From the NCBI GenBank assembly GCA_029865485.1, contig JAOUGT010000013.1, positions 1 through 32,720 on the forward strand: a stretch of DNA of 32,720 nucleotides, in the 5' to 3' direction. Below, piece after piece: positions 17,719 to 25,935 of the stretch (the first letter of the stretch is position 1; each line of letters opens with the position of its first letter). Under the pieces are notes generated by a model, which did no database searches, had not been told where the DNA came from, and saw nothing but the letters and a program-made list of their open reading frames with translations. Source of the DNA: Nitrospira sp. GTDB lineage: Bacteria > Nitrospirota > Nitrospiria > Nitrospirales > Nitrospiraceae. The position numbers were made by a program, and so were the translations under genes.

Positions 17719-18711
17719 TCAAAACATCGCTAGTCCAGATGCGTCCAGTGGGGTAAGTATCTCTTCTGTCGGCACATCAAGGCACGGCTTTTCGTGGCAT
17801 TGTCGGACGGCTTCCCAAGATCGGCAGAGGCAGGATGGCCCTCGCACAATCGTCACGTGATCCCCGAGGGGTGCCCACCGATCCGGATCGGTTGGGCCAA
17901 AGACGGCGACGGTACGGACACCGAGGAGAGCCGCCAGATGTGTCACACCTGAGTCATGACCGAGAAAGAACCTGGCCTGCACCAGGACTCCGGCAAGCGC
18001 CGTGAGATCAAGATTTCGTAGAATGAGCGGTCTTCGGCTGCTTGCCTGTAGCACATGTCTGACCGCCTGCTGATCAGCCGGCCCCTCAATGACTATCGGC
18101 AACACCCCTTTCTCATCAAGGCTCTGAATGATGACCGCAAGGGTTTCTGAATTGAGACACTTGTGTGCACTCCCGCTCCCAGGATGCACGAGCACAAATG
18201 TGCGTCCCCGTGGAACCCCTAGACGCTCAAGGCAGACCATGCCCTCTTTGACAAGGCATGAGGGGATTTGAATGAAATGGTCTGAGAAACCATCATCGAC
18301 CGGCTCCTCAACCGTTTCAAGAAAACGATGGCTCTGATGCCTCGCACGTAAGGTGGGAGAAGATGGTGATTGAATTCGTATCTGTGGGACATTCAATTCT
18401 TGGAACCTGGCACGAAGTGCACCAGCGCTGTCTTCCATCCAGGCAACCGCGACATCACATCGGTTCAACCACGTCTCTAGCTCATGCGGTAGCTGGACGC
18501 CCATTGAAAAGAGCCCAACACCGGCTGGTCCTTCCAAGGACATCCAATCATCGATGACGCGACAAGCCCCGAGAAATCGACTCACGGCATCGCGGGCAAT
18601 GAGCAATGTTTCCAGCCCTGAGTACCGAGCATGAAGCCTTCGGATGGCCGGGACCGCCAGCAAGACATCTCCCAAGGAGCCTGGATGCAAGATGATCAAT
18701 GACCGTGTCAT
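17719..18711 (-). CDS. Family 9 glycosyltransferase (heptosyltransferase-like)
   Basis: GT9-family protein of 330 residues, related to the ADP-heptose:LPS heptosyltransferases that build the lipopolysaccharide inner core. The N-terminal HPGSLGDVLLAVPAIRRL is the classic GT9 opening. The middle VHPGSGSAHKCLN and the C-terminal HDSGVTHLAALLG...FGPTDPDRWAPLG form the donor-binding half. It would act on the cytoplasmic face of the inner membrane. Its ATG overlaps the stop of mobA by 4 bases (ATGA), so the two are translationally coupled although their functions appear unrelated. Donor and acceptor sugars cannot be inferred. The C-terminus contains three cysteines in CLCRSWEAVRQCHEKPC, an unusual cluster for this family. 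Confidence 0.88.
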   Translation of the reverse strand: MTRSLIILHPGSLGDVLLAVPAIRRLHARYSGLETLLIARDAVSRFLGACRVIDDWMSLEGPAGVGLFSMGVQLPHELETWLNRCDVAVAWMEDSAGALRARFQELNVPQIRIQSPSSPTLRARHQSHRFLETVEEPVDDGFSDHFIQIPSCLVKEGMVCLERLGVPRGRTFVLVHPGSGSAHKCLNSETLAVIIQSLDEKGVLPIVIEGPADQQAVRHVLQASSRRPLILRNLDLTALAGVLVQARFFLGHDSGVTHLAALLGVRTVAVFGPTDPDRWAPLGDHVTIVRGPSCLCRSWEAVRQCHEKPCLDVPTEEILTPLDASGLAMF

Positions 18712-19346
18712 GCCAGTTTTGGAAAGTCACCATATCGGTCTTCCAACTGATCTCCAAAGATGGCGCGAGCGCGGTCAAGATCTGACGGTGTGTTGACATT
18801 AAGAAAGGATCGCCCCTCCACATCAATCGTGCGAATCTCCTCCTCCGTGACCAAACGAACACGCAGGGTAGGGTTTGTAACTAGTCTCTGTATCTTCAGA
18901 TTACCGCTGTGCATGAGCGCCTCCACAACCGGCAGGCAGTTTCGGCTATAGACGGCATGAGTCGGCTGAGGTCGCCCGTTCCAATAGGCTAGAACTACAT
19001 CCGACTCGTCCTTTTTGCCGACCATGTATTCTACGAGGCCTGCATGGATAAAGGGCATATCGCAGGCAGCGAGAAAGATATGCTTCGTCATTGCCTGCTG
19101 TAGTCCGGTATACAGTCCACCGAGACTCCCGCAGAATGGGACCAGGTCACGAATGACTGGAATGCGCGCCTCCAGCGCCGGACTATCCTGGGCAATAACT
19201 ATACAAACACGGTCAAACATGTTCGAAAGAACGTTGCAACTCCTTTCGAGCATCGTTCCCCCGCCGATGGCAAGAAAGCGTTTATCAGTCCCCATCCGTC
19301 GACTCTTGCCCCCAGCCAGGAGCACCCCTGAGACATCGCGAATCAT
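18708..19346 (-). CDS. mobA: Molybdenum cofactor guanylyltransferase MobA
   Basis: MobA of 212 residues, attaching GMP from GTP to molybdopterin to form Mo-MGD in the cytoplasm. The nucleotide-binding LLAGGKSRRMGTDKRFL lies at residues 8-24, and the AACDMPF metal/GTP site follows near residue 88. The in-frame start at 19391 would lie inside the terminator stem, so the ATG at 19346 is far more likely. Bis-MGD enzymes include nitrite oxidoreductase (NxrA), which fits a nitrite oxidiser. The gene directly follows the respiratory cytochrome operon on the same strand but is separated from it by a strong terminator. Confidence 0.92.
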   Translation of the reverse strand: MIRDVSGVLLAGGKSRRMGTDKRFLAIGGGTMLERSCNVLSNMFDRVCIVIAQDSPALEARIPVIRDLVPFCGSLGGLYTGLQQAMTKHIFLAACDMPFIHAGLVEYMVGKKDESDVVLAYWNGRPQPTHAVYSRNCLPVVEALMHSGNLKIQRLVTNPTLRVRLVTEEEIRTIDVEGRSFLNVNTPSDLDRARAIFGDQLEDRYGDFPKLA

Positions 19347-19364
19347 GGATGAATTACCTGCGAA

Positions 19365-19400
19365 ATAAAAAAGGGGGTGGGTTACCCCCACCCCCTTTTC
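19365..19400 (-). terminator. Intrinsic terminator of the cytochrome operon
   Basis: AAAAGGGGGTGGG pairs with CCCACCCCCTTTT across a short loop. Read on the minus strand the stem is followed by TTTTTTATTT, a textbook rho-independent terminator. It closes the transcript that ends with the NxrC-like cytochrome gene (stop at 19435) and insulates mobA. Confidence 0.9.
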
Positions 19401-19434
19401 AGTTTACAGCACCTACTCCCGTTTCAAATGAGAA

Positions 19435-21207
19435 CTACAGTGTCTTTCCTCTTTTCTTATTCGAACGTCGTGTCAAAACCCAGCCCTCCAGAAGAACCAC
19501 ACCGACTGCAATGACGACCGGATAAATGTAGGTCTCCTGTGGAACAGGTGGATTCATGAAGGTGTAGTAGAATGCCGACACGGCCATCTTCCGTCCTGCA
19601 TCACCATTATGGCCATCCCAGGCAAAGAAGACGGTCGGAATATATTGGCCTACTTCAAAGAAGGTATCTTCATCGTAATCTTGATCCTTCTTATTTCCGA
19701 CAGGCCGCTGAATCATGACATACCACCGGCCATTCAACCATTCAGCCTTGAGAAGCTTCATCGCCTCTTCATAGTTATCCCGCTCTTCAAAATCCTTATC
19801 CCAGCCAGTCCCTTTGAAGGCACGCAGGGACCCATCCGCCTCCCACTTGACGATGTCCATGGGGAACTGTTCGTTCGTCCCGAACAGGTACCGTGGCTTG
19901 ATCGGCGCTGGAAGCTCTTTCCACTTGACTGCGGTCTCAATGGCAATGGCGTCATTATAAACCGCATAATTATTCTGTTGCGCGGCAATGGATCCTTCTT
20001 CACCGGTCTTCGGGTCCTGTTCCTTGATATCGATATTGACTTGGGTTGGAGCCCAAGGGAGCTTCCCCTCTGCCACACTCTTCGTTCTGTCATCCCACTC
20101 GAGCAGGTAGACAATGTATTTATCGTTATAGAGCGATCGCACCCAAATATCGTCCAGTCGATTGACAAAGTTTCTCGGCTTGTGGGTAATCTGCCCACCC
20201 ATGGCCACATATCGTTTTGGAGCCTTCTTCCATGCTTCATTCTCAAGATCGGTCGGGATTTCTCCTTCAACCATATCTGATGGAATGACGAAATTTATTT
20301 TGGGCTTATCAGTCAGAGGATCGATTGGTAAGGGATTACCCAGTGGATCTCGCTCACAAAGAGAATTAACAAAATTGGCAATATCCCAGCGCTCATCAAC
20401 GGTCGTGTTGTCTGCAAACGAAGGCATTGGCGTGCCGTTCACACCAGTTGAGAACGTTCTGAAAATGTTGGACACGTTGTACGGATCCTGACGACTCCCA
20501 CGGAAATTCCAACACTTATGCCAATTAGCCGGCTGAATGGAGAAGCCCCAGTCATCCTTGAGATTGAAGGCGTTTCCATCACCCCGGCCTTCCATGCCAT
20601 GACATTCAACGCACTTTTTTTCGACGATTAACTCACCACCACGCTTCCTGCTTTCATCGGTGGCCGGCTTCGGCTTCAAATCAGCCAACTGCAGCACGGT
20701 CTGACTTTCTGACTGCTTATCGGTGAATTTTCTATCTTTGACGAGCTGGGTCGTCACAAAAGAGAGGACTTGTTGACGCTGTTCCTCGCTCAAGATACCT
20801 TCCCACGGAGGCATCGCGGATCCGGGCAGACCATGCGTCACAGTTTCAAAGAGATCGTTTTGACCGGGGATCGGCTTCTTGGCATCAAACAAGGGCAACT
20901 CTCCGCTGGCCGTATGCCGAATCTTAAAAGTTCCCTGATTGAAGTTGCGTGGGCGAGGCCAGAGACGGTCGGCACCAGGCCCGTCACCTGCCCCGTCGAC
21001 CCCATGGCACCACACACATTTGGTAAAGTAGACTCGTTTCCCTGCTTCAATCATTTCTGCGGAGGGTTCAGCTGCAAGCTCTCCTTTTTTAAATCCCTCA
21101 GGGAGCCCTTGCGCTGAAACTGACGAATATCCAGCACTCGATACTAAAACCACTCCGAAGGCTGCAGCCGCGATGATCCCGGCCTTCTGAGTTATACTGT
21201 CCATCAT
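19435..21207 (-). CDS. Membrane-anchored diheme cytochrome c with NxrC/ethylbenzene-dehydrogenase-like domain
   Basis: Protein of about 590 residues: signal peptide (MMDSITQK..., cleavage near VSAQG), two c-type heme sites CVWCH (64-68) and CVECH (199-203) with Met-containing segments AMPPWEG and PMPSFAD as likely sixth ligands, then a beta-rich domain (about 300-555) resembling the heme-b-binding gamma subunit of ethylbenzene dehydrogenase/DMSO-reductase type II enzymes and Nitrospira NxrC. One C-terminal TM helix (YIYPVVIAVGVVLLEGWVL) and a basic tail anchor it facing the periplasm. The ATG at 21207 has GAGG 7 bases upstream; starts at 21219, 21228 and 21330 are possible. It is the last gene of the bd-like oxidase operon. 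I infer an electron-transfer role between nitrite oxidation and the oxidase. Confidence 0.85.
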   Translation of the reverse strand: MMDSITQKAGIIAAAAFGVVLVSSAGYSSVSAQGLPEGFKKGELAAEPSAEMIEAGKRVYFTKCVWCHGVDGAGDGPGADRLWPRPRNFNQGTFKIRHTASGELPLFDAKKPIPGQNDLFETVTHGLPGSAMPPWEGILSEEQRQQVLSFVTTQLVKDRKFTDKQSESQTVLQLADLKPKPATDESRKRGGELIVEKKCVECHGMEGRGDGNAFNLKDDWGFSIQPANWHKCWNFRGSRQDPYNVSNIFRTFSTGVNGTPMPSFADNTTVDERWDIANFVNSLCERDPLGNPLPIDPLTDKPKINFVIPSDMVEGEIPTDLENEAWKKAPKRYVAMGGQITHKPRNFVNRLDDIWVRSLYNDKYIVYLLEWDDRTKSVAEGKLPWAPTQVNIDIKEQDPKTGEEGSIAAQQNNYAVYNDAIAIETAVKWKELPAPIKPRYLFGTNEQFPMDIVKWEADGSLRAFKGTGWDKDFEERDNYEEAMKLLKAEWLNGRWYVMIQRPVGNKKDQDYDEDTFFEVGQYIPTVFFAWDGHNGDAGRKMAVSAFYYTFMNPPVPQETYIYPVVIAVGVVLLEGWVLTRRSNKKRGKTL

Positions 21208-21262
21208 GTTTAGCCTCATAATCTTCATTATGTTTCGTTTGGCATTCTCGGGGATATAGCGA

Positions 21263-22300
21263 CTAATCCCAAGTCCGTGGATAGTATCCGGTGTGCCAAT
21301 ATTCAAACAAAACGACTTTCCAAATTTCATCCACGGTCAGGTGCTGTTCCCATGGTGGCATGACTGAAGCCCACGGGAATCCTTCATTGGGTAATCCAAT
21401 TCCACCCTTCGAAACACGCCAGAAGATAAATGTTTCCTGCAACTGGGCGATTGTTCCTGGATCGGTAAAATTTGCCGGAATTGGATTGAACGCAAAGGCG
21501 TGCAGCCCTCTACCATTCAGATTGTCACCATGGCAGAAATGACAGTTCTGAAAGAATATCTCACCACCCTCTCGCACATACTTCAGATAACCCTGATTCT
21601 TGTCGTCCCATGGGTTGGCATTGGGCTTCATCAAGCGCCCCATACCTTGCTCGACAATATTGGCGTTTGAGAACTCCTGATCATACTTCCCTTCCGGATT
21701 GACGCGGTAAGGGTTCTGAGATGTCTGCAGGGTATAGGTCTTACCATGCACTTTTGTGCTGGCAGGAGGGGCAGGATGTACCGTTCGCAACTCAATAGGT
21801 TCCTCCGATTTCGGCATCATGGCATTGAAGGAGAATCCCCCGATCAAAATCGGCAAGAGCACAAGATAGAGATAACGTAATAGCCTTTTCCCACCCGTTT
21901 GGGCATCAAGTACGTTTAGGATGGGTTGCTTGAATTTCGTCCAGTCCTCTTCATTCGCGGATATCCACATGAACACCGTTACAAGTCCAACTGTCCCGTA
22001 CATCGCACGCACGCTGAATGGGATTGGCGGGTAGACGCGATATTTGAGATAAACCATCAAAAATACCCAGAAGCCAATCCCTTGCCAAAAGCGTGGGAGA
22101 GCCATCCCCATAGCATTCATCATGTAGCTCAGCCCAGTAAAACCAATTACATAGCATGCCACTTCAAGCAGCAGCTGGATCGGCATATACCCTTCAACCA
22201 ATCGCACAGTAGTGGATGGAACAATATCAAAGAACATCCCACCGAGCAGGAGCAGCCCCGCTACTCCAATCAATGCACCAAGTGACATCAAAGCTTTCAT
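21263..22300 (-). CDS. Polytopic membrane protein with C-terminal monoheme cytochrome c domain
   Basis: Protein of 345 residues with about five TM helices in the first 160 residues and a periplasmic cytochrome c domain carrying one heme site CHFCH (253-257). A later VMPPWEQH supplies a probable Met ligand. The ATG at 22300 has AAGGGAG 7 bases upstream; the in-frame TTG at 22306 is less likely. The C-terminus is rich in aromatic residues (EYWHTGYYPRTWD). It is flanked by the diheme membrane cytochrome and the NxrC-like cytochrome, all on one presumed transcript with the bd-like oxidase. I read it as a structural electron-carrying subunit. No named family is recognised beyond the class I cytochrome c fold. 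Confidence 0.87.
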   Translation of the reverse strand: MKALMSLGALIGVAGLLLLGGMFFDIVPSTTVRLVEGYMPIQLLLEVACYVIGFTGLSYMMNAMGMALPRFWQGIGFWVFLMVYLKYRVYPPIPFSVRAMYGTVGLVTVFMWISANEEDWTKFKQPILNVLDAQTGGKRLLRYLYLVLLPILIGGFSFNAMMPKSEEPIELRTVHPAPPASTKVHGKTYTLQTSQNPYRVNPEGKYDQEFSNANIVEQGMGRLMKPNANPWDDKNQGYLKYVREGGEIFFQNCHFCHGDNLNGRGLHAFAFNPIPANFTDPGTIAQLQETFIFWRVSKGGIGLPNEGFPWASVMPPWEQHLTVDEIWKVVLFEYWHTGYYPRTWD

Positions 22301-22342
22301 CGGCAAACTCCCTTTACTCTCCGCATGACAAACAACCGGGTC

Positions 22343-23653
22343 CTAGGAAATCTTTGGTGGTGGCGCTCCGGTTTTCACTTGCGATAAGTAGTCAACGATT
22401 TTTTTCAATGCTCCAGCGCTCAATTTCTGGCCGAAAATGGCCGGCATGGTCTTATCCGGGAATGGCTTAACAACATAGGCGCTTGGATCAACGATGGACT
22501 CCATAATATATTCAGCCGGTGATTTTGCTGTGCCCTTGTACGCCGGATCCTTTATACGCTGTGCGGCAGTGGTCCCTTCCTCAAGCTTCGGACCGATCGT
22601 CCCCATGGCACCTGGAATACCAGGAATGGTATGGCATGACACGCACTGAGCTTTGGCAAAAATTTGATCAACAGGCTCTGATCCATCTGCCAGCAGTGAC
22701 GTGGCTCCCGCAGGTTTATCATCTGCCTGCTTCGGACGGTCAGCCTCAGGAACAAACTTCTCATACGACTTCACGATGTCATCGAATGATGGAGGCTCAA
22801 CTCCCTCCCTGGCGTACATCCATGTATCAACTGCCGCAAGCTCTGCGAGACTAAGAGAGATTGGCGGCTTATGAATCGAGGGCATCGGGCTTTCTTTATC
22901 GTTCGTACCTTTCACACCATAGCCAGCAACAACATAGCAACTAGGACAGGCATGTGACTCTGCAATATATTCCTGTATGGTCTCTGCAGTGCCTGAACCA
23001 GGGAATGCTTCCTTGACAGAATACTCACGCTTTGACGGGTTACCCTTAGAGTACTTGGGGTCTTCTAAGCGCTCCTTGCGGGTTGGCAAACCCAACAAGT
23101 TTGGCGCTCTCTCACCGAGCATACCGGCATGGAAAGCATGGCAAAGCGGACATTGCCCCTTACCGATCGCACCTTGCTCCTTATTCTTTCCGACGCCGCC
23201 AAAGATAATTTCCTCACCCTTGTCAGCCAGCTGCTGAGTGGACATGGTTTCCCACGTAACCTTCTCCTCTACCGGCGGAAAGCCACCTTCCACTTGGGGA
23301 AGCCAATTCCCATAACCGGACAGGAACGCAGCCACGAAGAACATCATGCCACCGATCTTCAGAAGGGCACTGAGATTGGTGAAGTAGAGGGCCATGATGA
23401 AGGTTGTCACAGTAATCATGACTAACGAAACAGGAAGCAACCGGCTTTCGCCGTAAAAGTTAGTCTTGTAATTGGCGATCGCCATAAACAGGAGGAAGCA
23501 GGAAATAATCCCAATGAACGTCTTAAATACTGCGCGCTTCTTCGCAGCAGGGTCGCTGATGGACACCTGAAAATACACGAGCAATCCCCCAAGGATGGCC
23601 ATAGCCATCCAACCCATCGACAGTGCTTCTGTAATCAAATTACCCAAGGTCAT
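22343..23653 (-). CDS. Four-helix membrane protein with two tandem cytochrome c domains
   Basis: Protein of 436 residues. Four N-terminal TM helices (about 8-28, 43-61, 72-92 and 97-113) precede two cytochrome c domains with heme sites CPLCH (168-172) and CVSCH (337-341). The domains look like an internal duplication: EYIAES...YVV...PMPSI in the first matches EYIMES...YVV...TMPAI in the second. In the first the loop reads CPSCY (236-240), where the second has DPSAY, adding a cysteine pair that is not a heme site. AGGAGG lies only 2 bases before the ATG at 23653, while a TTG two codons on has normal spacing. It follows the bd-like oxidase by 78 bases and likely feeds it electrons. Confidence 0.87.
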   Translation of the reverse strand: MTLGNLITEALSMGWMAMAILGGLLVYFQVSISDPAAKKRAVFKTFIGIISCFLLFMAIANYKTNFYGESRLLPVSLVMITVTTFIMALYFTNLSALLKIGGMMFFVAAFLSGYGNWLPQVEGGFPPVEEKVTWETMSTQQLADKGEEIIFGGVGKNKEQGAIGKGQCPLCHAFHAGMLGERAPNLLGLPTRKERLEDPKYSKGNPSKREYSVKEAFPGSGTAETIQEYIAESHACPSCYVVAGYGVKGTNDKESPMPSIHKPPISLSLAELAAVDTWMYAREGVEPPSFDDIVKSYEKFVPEADRPKQADDKPAGATSLLADGSEPVDQIFAKAQCVSCHTIPGIPGAMGTIGPKLEEGTTAAQRIKDPAYKGTAKSPAEYIMESIVDPSAYVVKPFPDKTMPAIFGQKLSAGALKKIVDYLSQVKTGAPPPKIS

Positions 23654-23731
23654 GACCTCCTACAGCTACAACTTCGCGTGGCGACATGTCCCCACACCGT
23701 CCGTTGAGCCGACTATCAACGAAGACACAGG

Positions 23732-25648
23732 TTAATGACTGGGAGCCGGCTGCGGAACACTACCAGGTATTCCAGCCTTAGACTCAACCGGAACCTTCTT
23801 TGCTGTTAAGCTACCCAACCAAAACACAAATAGAATTGTAATCCAGAAAAACAACACGTTGGCTGAAATCATGTTGGCGGCAAATCCCACCGTATGGGTA
23901 TAGGCCCATGGAGAATTGTCCCTCATGATTTCATTGACATGCCAGAAAAGCCTAACCGACGAGCGGATATAGCCCATCAATCCCATCATCCAGGTAAATG
24001 CGGTCGCCAACATAATTAGGGCGTATTGCGAGCGGGCTGAAATCTTGCCCCACTCAATCGGCCCCATTTGCTTGGCGCCCTTCATCATGAAGCTATTCAA
24101 CGCAAACATGAAGAAGAGACACGACAAAGTCGTCGCCACCTGGGGAACTGAGAGACCGACCCGTACATTTGCCGGAATGTAATAGCCGTACACGGCAAGG
24201 AAGATAATATTGAAATACGCGCAGCCGAAGAACACGCCCATAAAGATGTTACCGAACTTTGCCCACGATACAGTTGAAACTTTGTTCCCTCGCATATACC
24301 AGACAAAGCTCAACACCGTGGTGGTAATAATGACGTTAATGCCTCCGTTTTTCGCAGACATAACCCCATAGTTACCTAACACTGGGTGCTGTTGACCTCC
24401 CATGGCTTTTAGCTCTGCCGGAGTCATCACCATAGTGTGCGGGGTGATGAAGACCATATAGCCGCAGGCAAGCAGGAAGACCAGATACTTAATATAGCGC
24501 TGATATTTCTCTGCCCCACGCATACGACCCATGGCCTGCCAGAGATAGTAGTTGGTACTCAAGAATAGGATACCGATCATGGTGGCCTGAATAATAAACA
24601 ACCAAGCAAGCAGACCACCCATTAACGTAATACCCATTTGCTGACGATAGGCATACACCTCACGCATGAGCCAGTATCCGGCGAATGGCAAGGGGATTAG
24701 AAACGCGACACCCAATGCCATAGCGATGTAACCCATCCAGTCATAATGAGCACGATCCTCATCCGTTTTTGAGGCCAAAAACTTGTACGCAGCATAAGCC
24801 GCGACAACACCGCCTCCGAATGCCATATTGCCAAGGATTCGGTGGAGGTTAAGGGGATTCCAAAGTGCGGTGTGAATCACGTGCCAAATATTTCCGAGAT
24901 AGCGTCCCTGCTCATCAACACCAGCCGGGGACATCATGAAACCGATCCAGGAGTTTGCGAGGAACATGAGCAGTGTTCCGATGACGTTCAACACCACCGA
25001 CATGCTCAAATGAATCCACTTCAGAAAACCCTCCTTCATCTTGTCCCAACCATAATAATAGATATAGAGGGTTCCACTCTCCGCCACAAACATCAATGCG
25101 TAGATATGCATGACGGGGCGGAAGATACCCGACAGATACGAGAAAAATGCCGGATACAGAGTTAGAAAGGTAAAGATCAGAATACCGCCAAGGATTGCCG
25201 TAAGAGAGTAAGCCGTAAGACTGATCTTAATGAAGTCATAGGCCAGCTGATCATACCGCTTAGCAAGCGCCTTATCTTTTGTTACGACCCCCATGAACTC
25301 GATAATCATGCAGAAGATCGGCACCGCCAGCACAAAGCTTCCATAATAGAGGTGCTGCTGGTTCGCAAACCAGAGCAATACACGACTCTCAAAGTTATAC
25401 CTGGGATAATCCTTAACACCATCCGTCGTCTTAGGAGCGGGGGCACCAGAGACAATGCCTTCAGTCTTGTAATAAACATCCCGACCCTTTTCGACTTTAT
25501 CCCCATCCTTCTTCGCCGCATCGCCAGCATGAGTCTCTTCACCAATAGCCAGTGAAGGCAACGCCACGACGACCGGAAGCAGAAGGAGGCCGACCATCAT
25601 GCAGAGCGCCACAATCGAAAATACGCGCTTGCCGACTAAAAGGCCCAT
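23732..25648 (-). CDS. Cytochrome bd-like oxidase subunit, paralogue 1
   Basis: Polytopic protein of 638 residues, about 14 TM helices plus an N-terminal signal/anchor segment (8-35). The core resembles CydA, subunit I of bd quinol oxidases. His99 (NQQHLYYG) is placed like the high-spin heme ligand, and Glu190 with Gly200-Trp201 (FVAES...YYYGWDKM) matches the CydA Glu/GW block. His269 (NPLNLHRILG) is placed like the b558 ligand. RSSVRLFWHV near 570 resembles the late GRQPW region. His404 (TPHT) and His421 (QQHP) are additional conserved histidines shared with paralogue 2. It is longer than CydA and has no CydB partner nearby. A very strong ribosome site (AAGGAGGT) precedes the ATG. Proteins of this kind have been proposed as the terminal oxidase in Nitrospira. 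The adjacent c-type cytochromes suggest cytochrome c rather than quinol as donor. Confidence 0.88.
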   Translation of the reverse strand: MGLLVGKRVFSIVALCMMVGLLLLPVVVALPSLAIGEETHAGDAAKKDGDKVEKGRDVYYKTEGIVSGAPAPKTTDGVKDYPRYNFESRVLLWFANQQHLYYGSFVLAVPIFCMIIEFMGVVTKDKALAKRYDQLAYDFIKISLTAYSLTAILGGILIFTFLTLYPAFFSYLSGIFRPVMHIYALMFVAESGTLYIYYYGWDKMKEGFLKWIHLSMSVVLNVIGTLLMFLANSWIGFMMSPAGVDEQGRYLGNIWHVIHTALWNPLNLHRILGNMAFGGGVVAAYAAYKFLASKTDEDRAHYDWMGYIAMALGVAFLIPLPFAGYWLMREVYAYRQQMGITLMGGLLAWLFIIQATMIGILFLSTNYYLWQAMGRMRGAEKYQRYIKYLVFLLACGYMVFITPHTMVMTPAELKAMGGQQHPVLGNYGVMSAKNGGINVIITTTVLSFVWYMRGNKVSTVSWAKFGNIFMGVFFGCAYFNIIFLAVYGYYIPANVRVGLSVPQVATTLSCLFFMFALNSFMMKGAKQMGPIEWGKISARSQYALIMLATAFTWMMGLMGYIRSSVRLFWHVNEIMRDNSPWAYTHTVGFAANMISANVLFFWITILFVFWLGSLTAKKVPVESKAGIPGSVPQPAPSH

Positions 25649-25718
25649 GGAATACCTCCTTAATACACCACGTTAAATGTATGATTTTCAGAATACTCGA
25701 CAACACCTTCAGGAGGGC

Positions 25719-25850
25719 TTAGTTCTTGAAGAGATACCAGAAGTCCAGCCCTTGCATATCCATGAGGTAGTGATCAACCATCACAAAATAACCAACGGTA
25801 ATAATTAGAGAAACAACAAGTGCAATGACTGGATTGTTAAGTGCGCTCAT
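25719..25850 (-). CDS. Single-helix membrane microprotein, 43 aa
   Basis: Tiny gene with a good ribosome site (AGGAGAGGAAGAAA before ATG). The product starts MSALNNPVIAL, has one TM helix (about 7-25) and a periplasmic-side tail with VDHYLMDMQ and an aromatic FWYLF near the end. Size, single helix and position directly upstream of an oxidase subunit (70 bases) recall accessory microproteins such as CydX/CydS of bd oxidases. I see no sequence identity to those, so the role is inference. It is probably co-transcribed with the 40-aa gene before it and the oxidase after it. Confidence 0.68.
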   Translation of the reverse strand: MSALNNPVIALVVSLIITVGYFVMVDHYLMDMQGLDFWYLFKN

Positions 25851-25935
25851 TTTCTTCCTCTCCTCTGTCGACCAGTGCCATCAATCAGTTAAGCTGGACA
25901 GACCCACCCCGCACAAGACAAACCCTACGAAAAAC

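Noticed and set aside
22934-22948. CPSCY taken as a third heme site in the four-helix cytochrome
   Set aside because: Covalent heme attachment needs CxxCH; Tyr follows here, and the segment aligns with the non-heme DPSAY of the second domain.
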